From: JAUWOY01 sp034431315
GTDB lineage: Bacteria > Chloroflexota > Anaerolineae > VGOG01
Assembly (NCBI GenBank): GCA_034431315.1
Contig: DAOUDK010000065.1
Coordinates: 24,927 to 88,926 of the forward strand
Length of the DNA stretch: 64,000 nt
Direction of reading: 5' to 3'
A program made the translations under genes and the position numbers. Shown here in pieces: positions 58,796 through 64,000 of the stretch. The notes below the pieces were generated by a model, which saw only the letters and a program-made list of their open reading frames with translations, was not told where the DNA came from and did not search any database. Positions within the stretch are counted from its first letter, which is position 1. Every line of letters begins with the position of its first letter.

Positions 58796-59815
58796 TTATT
58801 GATTTGCTGATTCGCCAGTCTCAATCATTGCCCCTGGCGCCACCTGGAGGCGATAGGTCTCCGATGCGCCAGCTTCGCGCAGGGCTTCCTCCAGCCGCGT
58901 GGCGTCCGGCCAGGGCCATAGGGCGATGATGGTCCCACCGTGGCCGGCGCCGGCCAGCTTGGCTCCCAGCGCACCAGCCTCCAGGGCCTCGGCGATCAGT
59001 CTCTCATTCGACTCGCCAGACCCACCCAGGTCGCGCTGGATGGCGTGATTCTCATTCATTAAGCGGCCCAACAGCGGCCAATCTTCCAAAATGAGGGCCT
59101 TCTTGCCCATGCGGGCAATCTCCGTAATTCGCCTGTAGCCCTCCACCACCGCCGATTCGCCCTCCAGCCAGCGCTCGCGGAGCGGCCTGTGCACCTGGCC
59201 GGAGTCATGCAGCACGCCGGTGAAGCCCAACACGAAGGGTAGTTCCCGGATGTAATCAGCCAGCCGCTCGATGGTGGCGAATAGTTCCGCCTCGGCATGG
59301 CGGTAGAATTGTTTGCCCCCGAAGTCCATGTAGTTCAGGCCGCCAAAGGTGCACATGTAGGCATCCTGATAGCCGCACACAACTTTGAGATAATTCAACT
59401 CGATGTAGCGAGCCCGCTCGGCCAGTTGGTACAGGTTAGGATACTCCCCTTGCCAGGCCAGCAAGGCTTGCAGCAAGGCCACCACCAGCGCGGTGGATCC
59501 CGAAAGCCCGCTGCGCAGGGGGATCTCGCTTTCGTAGTGGACACGGCATTTCAGTGGCGGCAGGCGCATGTAGTCCAGGATAGCCCGCGCCACGTCGAAG
59601 CGGTCGCGTCGGGGACGCAGATCACTTCGGCTGGCGATGCGGCACTCTTCCCCATTGGTCTCCAGCACCAGGTGTGGGGCAGGCGTCACGGTCACGCGGG
59701 CCCGCATCCCCACCGAACACGAAAGTACCGCCCCGCCGTACATGTCCGTAGGATTGCCGATGATCCCGGCCCGGCCGGGCGCCGAACAGACCACTCGTCG
59801 CTGATCAGAGCTCAT
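58796..59815 (-). CDS. GHMP kinase, glucuronokinase-like
   Basis: 339 residues. SAPGRAGIIGNPTDMYGG (motif 1), PLRSGLSGSTALVVALLQAL (motif 2, the ATP-binding Gly/Ser turn) and GAKLAGAGHGGTIIAL (motif 3). The middle CGYQDAYMCTFGGLNYMDFG resembles the sugar-binding segment of plant glucuronokinase. It probably makes glucuronate (or a related uronate) 1-phosphate. The ATG at 59815 overlaps the galU stop by 11 bp, so kinase and nucleotidyltransferase are made together, as expected for a UDP-uronate salvage pair. Confidence 0.78.
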   Translation of the reverse strand: MSSDQRRVVCSAPGRAGIIGNPTDMYGGAVLSCSVGMRARVTVTPAPHLVLETNGEECRIASRSDLRPRRDRFDVARAILDYMRLPPLKCRVHYESEIPLRSGLSGSTALVVALLQALLAWQGEYPNLYQLAERARYIELNYLKVVCGYQDAYMCTFGGLNYMDFGGKQFYRHAEAELFATIERLADYIRELPFVLGFTGVLHDSGQVHRPLRERWLEGESAVVEGYRRITEIARMGKKALILEDWPLLGRLMNENHAIQRDLGGSGESNERLIAEALEAGALGAKLAGAGHGGTIIALWPWPDATRLEEALREAGASETYRLQVAPGAMIETGESANQ

Positions 59816-60707
59816 AGGCTTTGGCCTTGATGTATTTTCGGACCAGGTAGCCGTACCGTTCGTCGGCCAGGGCGAAGTCAATGAAGGCGCGGAAATAGCT
59901 CTCGAAATTGCCCACGTCGTAGCGACGCTGCTCAGGAGGGAGAAGCCAGGCGTAAACCGGCTCTCCCTTATGAATCAACAATCTGATGGCGTCGGTCAGT
60001 TGGATTTCTCCCCGCTCGTCGGGCAAGGTGCGATCGAGGGCCTCGAAGATGGCCGGGCTGAAGACGTAGCGCGCAGCCACGGCCAGGGTGGTCGGAGCGG
60101 TGCCCAAGGGTGGCTTCTCGATGATGTCGGTCATGGCCACCGGCTCACCGGGGGGAGGCTCAGCGCCGTTGATGCTGACGATGCCGTAACGAAAGGCTTC
60201 TTCGTGAGGAACCTTTTCCACGGCTACGATGGCTGCCGCTTTCAGTTGACGCTGGGCCTTCATCATCGCCTTCAGCAAGGAAGCAGGTTCCTGGGCAGCG
60301 ATGAGCGAATCCCCCAGGGCCACCACGCAGTCGTCGCCATCCACGAAATCGGCGGCCAGCGAAACCGCGTGACCCAGCCCCTTGGGCGTGCTCTGCCGGG
60401 TGTAGAAAAAGCGCGACTTGCCTTCGATATAGTCCAGGTCCGCCAGCATCGCCTCATTTCCGGCCTGTTTCAGCGCGGCCACGAGCTGGGGGTCGGCATC
60501 GAAGTGATCTTCGATAACCCGCTTGCGCCGCCCGGTGATGATGAGAATCTGGCGCAGGGCAGCAGCCTGCAGTTCCTCCACCACGTGCTGGAGTATCGGC
60601 TTGCGCCCCACGGGCAGCATCTCTTTGGGCTGCGACTTGGTGGCCGGCAAGAGTCGTGTGCCCAGCCCGGCGGCCGGGACGATTGCTTTGGTGATTGGTT
60701 GAGTCAT
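59805..60707 (-). CDS. galU: UTP-glucose-1-phosphate uridylyltransferase
   Basis: 300 residues, GalU family. KAIVPAAGLGTRLLPATKSQ (UTP-binding Gly loop), RKPILQHVVEELQAA, ALGDSLIA, and EKPPLGTAPTTLAVAARYVF. Makes UDP-glucose from glucose 1-phosphate. Co-translated with the glucuronokinase-like gene, so it may also accept uronate 1-phosphate; this is inference. Start ATG at 60707. Confidence 0.93.
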   Translation of the reverse strand: MTQPITKAIVPAAGLGTRLLPATKSQPKEMLPVGRKPILQHVVEELQAAALRQILIITGRRKRVIEDHFDADPQLVAALKQAGNEAMLADLDYIEGKSRFFYTRQSTPKGLGHAVSLAADFVDGDDCVVALGDSLIAAQEPASLLKAMMKAQRQLKAAAIVAVEKVPHEEAFRYGIVSINGAEPPPGEPVAMTDIIEKPPLGTAPTTLAVAARYVFSPAIFEALDRTLPDERGEIQLTDAIRLLIHKGEPVYAWLLPPEQRRYDVGNFESYFRAFIDFALADERYGYLVRKYIKAKAYEL

Positions 60708-60723
60708 GGGCTGATCTCCTTCC

Positions 60724-62184
60724 CTACTCTACAAAAGGCGACAGGTGCTTTTCAAAGTGCGCCTCCAGCGCCGCATAATGTGTCTCTTCATGGGCTGCCA
60801 ATACACTCAGTATCTCCTTGCCAAACCGATCCAGCATTGAGCCAAAGGTCACGTGCAACACCTGCCGCACGTCGAACTGGTCGAGCAGGGCAGGGAGATC
60901 CACGTCCGCCAGGGTATCTGGCGCTGGAACCTTGGCCAGGTCGGCTGAGACGTGGTAGGTAGCGCGGTCTTCGGGGTAGCGCTCGATGGCAAAGGCCAGA
61001 ATCTCTCGGAAGAAGACCGGCTCCACTTGCGCCACCACCCGCAGTGCCTCCAGGTAGCTGGTGCCGGCCGTCTTGAGATGAGCCAGCCCGCGTGTGTGCC
61101 GGGCAATGATGGGATAGATGCTGAATTTGTCAGAGCCAGAGTGGATGCTGAGTTTGTACGGCCCCAGGGCGCGGGCGATGGCGGCGTGCTTGGCGAGCTG
61201 CGCCTCAAACTCGGCCAGGTCGCCAATGTAATCCACGCCCTTTTCAAAGCGGCCGATGTAACGCGGGGCCAGGCTCACCCACTGCACGCCCAGCCGCTTG
61301 AGCTCACTGGCGATGAAGAAGTGCTCCTCAATCGAGGTCGGCGTCTCCGTCTCGTCCACCGACATCTCCAGCTCAAAATCATCGGTTTGGGCAGCTAAGT
61401 GGCGGTACATGTGGACAGTGTGGGCAATGGCCCGGCCGTACTTGCACGCAGCCCGCAGCAAAGCAGTCTCGTCAAACTCCAGTGTGAATGTCTCTACCTC
61501 AAAGCGACGCCCCAGGTAACGTCTCCGCAAGTCGTCAGGCGTGTCTTCCAAATCAGCCCACGGTAGGGCAGTAAATTTGGAATTTGGAATTTGGAATTTG
61601 GAATTTGGAATCGCGTTGTCCACGTGATCGCCGGGGTCAACGGTGAAGAAGGTGTAGCCAGCCGCCACGCAGAGGTCAATGTCCTCGGTCGTCTTGAGGT
61701 GGTCGGCGTCCGCGCCCCACGGCTGGCGCCAGCCCTCTTGAAAGATGCCCCACAGGGCATCGTCCATCACCTGCTGGGGGGTGCGGCCGGTACGGGCGTT
61801 CTCGCGCATGGATTGCTGGGCGAAGATGGGGGCGATGCCGCTGAACTGGCGGACCGCTCGCACGTGCCCCGGCGTCGCCAGCCCCAACCGGTCGCCGCAG
61901 CCGGCCGAAGTTCGCAGCCCCAGAAGTTGTGGCCGCAGCCAGGGGAGTTTCTCGCGCAGGGCGGCAGCGTTGGCGGCTGTCAGTGGGCACAGGGTAACGT
62001 TGCCCTGCTGCTCTCCTGCAAAGCTGGCCGCATCACCCATGATGCCCAGGCACTTGCCCTGGTCGCTTTGGGCCAGAAAGTAAGTGGCGCCGTCGTCCTC
62101 GACCACCGAATTCAGATAGATCGTCAAACCGGTCAGTTGTTCCAGTTTTTGGTTATTGGGTATTGGATATTGGGTATTGGTCAT
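60724..62184 (-). CDS. uxaE: Tagaturonate epimerase UxaE-type
   Basis: 486 residues. TSAGCGDRLGLATPGHVRAV, IFAQQSMRENARTGRTPQQV and GADADHLKTTEDIDLCVAAG are the hallmark segments of UxaE, which interconverts tagaturonate and fructuronate. Metal ligands likely in GADADH and HSGSDKFS. The N-terminal MTNTQYPIPNNQ and an internal IPNSKFQIPNSKF (about residues 193-205) are read from heptamer repeats, in frame. It overlaps the uxaC 3' end by 32 bp. Confidence 0.85.
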   Translation of the reverse strand: MTNTQYPIPNNQKLEQLTGLTIYLNSVVEDDGATYFLAQSDQGKCLGIMGDAASFAGEQQGNVTLCPLTAANAAALREKLPWLRPQLLGLRTSAGCGDRLGLATPGHVRAVRQFSGIAPIFAQQSMRENARTGRTPQQVMDDALWGIFQEGWRQPWGADADHLKTTEDIDLCVAAGYTFFTVDPGDHVDNAIPNSKFQIPNSKFTALPWADLEDTPDDLRRRYLGRRFEVETFTLEFDETALLRAACKYGRAIAHTVHMYRHLAAQTDDFELEMSVDETETPTSIEEHFFIASELKRLGVQWVSLAPRYIGRFEKGVDYIGDLAEFEAQLAKHAAIARALGPYKLSIHSGSDKFSIYPIIARHTRGLAHLKTAGTSYLEALRVVAQVEPVFFREILAFAIERYPEDRATYHVSADLAKVPAPDTLADVDLPALLDQFDVRQVLHVTFGSMLDRFGKEILSVLAAHEETHYAALEAHFEKHLSPFVE

Positions 62185-63604
62185 TGAACTTGTAAGCTCC
62201 TTTGGCCAGACGGTAGGCCGTGTCCTGGATCATCTCGCGGGCGTCGTCCATGTCCACGATGCCCCGCGCGACCAGGCCGGCCAGCCAGTTGGCGCTGACG
62301 CGACGCCACAGGTCATGGCGGGCAGGGATGGAGGGAAAAGAGCGCGTGTCGTCGTTAAACCCGACAGTGTTGTAGAGCCCGGCTGTCTCGACGACCTGCT
62401 CGAGGTAACGTTTCATGCCATAGATGCTGTCGTAGAACCACCAGGGCGGACCGAGTTTCAGGGCCGGATAGTGCCCCGCCAGCGGAGCCAACTCGCGGGC
62501 GTAGGTGGATTCGTCCAGGGTGAACACGATGAGGGTCAGGCGGGGATCGTTGCCGTATTTGTTCAGCAGCGGGCGCAGGTTGTGGGTGAACTCGCTGCGC
62601 TGCGGGATGTCGCATCCCTTGTCGGGACCAAAGCGATCGAAAACGAGCCGATCGTAGTTGCGCACCGATCCCACGTGGAACTGCATCACCAGGCCATCCT
62701 CGATGCTCATGCGCGCACTCTGCATGATCATGTGCGCGGTGAAGCAGTGGGCGTCATCGGGCGTGGTCTGGCCTCGCAGGGCGCGCTGAAAGATGGCGTC
62801 GGCCTCCTCTGGGCTAAGTTCCGCCGTGTAAGCCGACACTGCCGCGTGATCGGTGGTTGTGGCCCCCATGCTCTTGAAAAAGGCCCGCCGCTGCTCCAGG
62901 GCCTGGATGAAGGTCGAGTACGAGTGGACGGTGACGCCGCTGACCTCGCTCAGGGCGACGATGTTATCGCGCCAGCCCGCCGTCAGCAAGCTGACCACTG
63001 CGTCGGGGCGGAAAGTGGGCCGGATGTCCCCCTTCCAGCCGGAATCGCGGATGGCCTGATGGTAAGTCAAGGGATCGGTCGCGGCGTCGGTAGTGCAGAG
63101 CCCCTCGATGTTGAAGCGTTCAAACAGGGCACGGGGGCGGAATTCGGGAAGGGCCAGCTTGGCCTCTACCTGGTCGTAAACAGCTTGAGCCGTCTCGCCA
63201 GTCAGTTTCTCCTCGATGCCGAAAACGACGTGGAGCTCATGAGCCAGCCAGGCGCCAGTGGGCGTGCCGCGAAAGAGATAGAAGTTATCGGCGAAGATCT
63301 GCCAAATCTGGCGATGGTCTTGCTCAACAGGCCCACCGTCACGACGCGGTATACCCAGCGACTCTAGCGGAATGTCTTGGGAATAGAGCATGCGGAAGAC
63401 GTAGTGATCCGGAATGATCAACAGCTCGGTGGGCGTGCCGAAGGTGGCGCTCTCGTCGGCGAAGAGCCGGGGATCCACATGCCCGTGCGGACAGATGAGC
63501 GGTAGATCAACCACCGATTCGTGCAACTCTCGCGCCACGCGCCGCTGCGCCGGGTCGGGGTCAAAATATCGGTCTGGGTCCAGGTGCCATTTAGTGTGTC
63601 CCAC
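62153..63604 (-). CDS. uxaC: Glucuronate isomerase UxaC
   Basis: 483 residues from a GTG at 63604 with GGAG eight bases upstream. Converts glucuronate to fructuronate and galacturonate to tagaturonate. LICPHGHVDPRLFAD (metal-binding His), ETAGLYNTVGFNDDTRSFPS, GLCTTDAATDPL and ARHDLWRRVSANWLAGLV match the family. The last residues (YKFNDQYPISNTQ) come from heptamer repeat DNA that also encodes the start of uxaE in another frame. Confidence 0.92.
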   Translation of the reverse strand: MGHTKWHLDPDRYFDPDPAQRRVARELHESVVDLPLICPHGHVDPRLFADESATFGTPTELLIIPDHYVFRMLYSQDIPLESLGIPRRDGGPVEQDHRQIWQIFADNFYLFRGTPTGAWLAHELHVVFGIEEKLTGETAQAVYDQVEAKLALPEFRPRALFERFNIEGLCTTDAATDPLTYHQAIRDSGWKGDIRPTFRPDAVVSLLTAGWRDNIVALSEVSGVTVHSYSTFIQALEQRRAFFKSMGATTTDHAAVSAYTAELSPEEADAIFQRALRGQTTPDDAHCFTAHMIMQSARMSIEDGLVMQFHVGSVRNYDRLVFDRFGPDKGCDIPQRSEFTHNLRPLLNKYGNDPRLTLIVFTLDESTYARELAPLAGHYPALKLGPPWWFYDSIYGMKRYLEQVVETAGLYNTVGFNDDTRSFPSIPARHDLWRRVSANWLAGLVARGIVDMDDAREMIQDTAYRLAKGAYKFNDQYPISNTQ

Positions 63605-63741
63605 GATTTCGTCTCCTTTACCTCCCAGTGTCATTGCGAGCGGTTTTTGCGAAGCAATCCCCATCGTCGTTGGGAACAATCATTGCGAAGCGATCTCCGA
63701 ATCGGCGGTTGGGGATTGCTTCGGCACAAAAAACCGTGTCT
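63605..63741. other. Spacer with CATTGCGA-type repeats
   Basis: CATTGCGAGCGG..TTGCGAAGCAATCCCC and CATTGCGAAGCGATCTCC blocks, inverted around 63680, are dispersed-repeat-like. No gene or consensus promoter for the uronate operon was found here. Confidence 0.6.
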
Positions 63742-63992
63742 ACTAAGAAACAAATCTCGATGGGCGAAGGTCTCCGACCGAGCTCCCTCCGCCTCGGTCA
63801 GAGACCTTGGCGATCAAAAGATCGGTTTCTTACACAATGAGTGGCGCGACCGCGCTATGGAACAGCTACTAAGAAACAAATCTCGATGGGCGAAGGTCTC
63901 CGACCGAGCCCTCCCGCCTTCGGTCGGAGACCTCGGCGATCAAAAGTTGGTTTCTTACACAATGAGTGGCGCGACCGCGACATGGAGCAGCT
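63742..63992. repeat. Two tandem copies of a 126-bp repeat
   Basis: Units start at 63742 and 63868 (ACTAAGAAACAAATCTCGAT...). Each holds the stem GGTCTCCGACCGAG/CTCGGTC(A/G)GAGACC and ends in GAGTGGCGCGACCGCG...CAGCT. The hairpin core recurs at 4960-5023. Differences between units are a handful of bases and a 1-bp length change. Confidence 0.9.
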
Positions 63993-64000
63993 CGCAATGA

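Noticed and set aside
63742..63992. Possible CRISPR repeat-spacer units
   Set aside because: The 126-bp units are identical through their whole length, so there are no spacers, and no cas gene is present in the window.

Overview
The window looks like a chromosomal piece of an anaerobic bacterium, most likely an uncultured Chloroflexota (Anaerolineae-like) lineage. This is an inference from gene content: HdrABC, a tungsten aldehyde oxidoreductase, GTP-type PEP carboxykinase, a PPi-type phosphofructokinase and many small toxin-antitoxin genes. The dense load of short palindromic and heptamer repeats in spacers points the same way. Most genes lie on the minus strand; the plus strand mainly carries accessory genes.

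Layout. 0-10 kb (minus): a fumarate/succinate and heterodisulfide-reductase-type cluster, transcribed fumarase alpha, fumarase beta, hdrC, hdrB, hdrA-2, a conserved hypothetical, hdrA-1, a CBS-ACT protein, then FrdB-like and FrdA-like subunits; it may link fumarate/succinate chemistry to a soluble Hdr electron carrier. 10.3-13.5 kb: era, a YhhQ-type transporter and a ttuA-ttuB tRNA thiolation pair. 13.3-23.2 kb is an accessory region full of duplications: two more ttuB/terminator fragments, a broken and an intact cold-shock gene, a NYN nuclease gene inserted between them, a duplicated candidate small RNA (15.29 and 21.35 kb), a LysM-SUMF lipoprotein, a DUF3467 pair, and three relatives or relics of one small gene.

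23-30 kb: pckG, an acyl-CoA dehydrogenase broken by TGA, a HAD hydrolase and glcDF. 30.4-36.2 kb: larA, an aminotransferase and a YhhN protein, each preceded by and coupled to a copy of the same two-gene cassette (a putative RNase-like toxin and a DUF2283-like partner). 36-46 kb: malate/lactate dehydrogenase, YqhQ, aldehyde ferredoxin oxidoreductase, tRNA-Lys, a degenerate tyrosine recombinase, PhoU-like/PiT phosphate genes, a cyclophilin-fold protein, PPi-PFK and a RelE/XRE pair. 46-56 kb: a miniature inverted-repeat element with target duplication, an M32 carboxypeptidase, a TIM-like protein, YgiT/DUF4258, PIN/Phd and solitary Phd modules, gnd with a second LarA-like gene, and an HNH/coiled-coil pair. 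56-63.6 kb: a HAD protein, a ferredoxin-type protein and a uronate cluster (SDR, glucuronokinase-like GHMP kinase, galU, uxaE, uxaC).

The most unusual theme is that repeat sequence typical of the spacers also sits in frame inside conserved enzymes (hdrA-1, pckG, TIM-like, second LarA-like, uxaE). In hdrA-1 it stands where the paralogue has an internal ferredoxin module. The toxin/partner cassettes fused translationally to three unrelated enzyme genes, and the twin small-RNA candidate whose main stem is kept despite substitutions, are the other strong leads. No rRNA, CRISPR array or complete transposase was seen.
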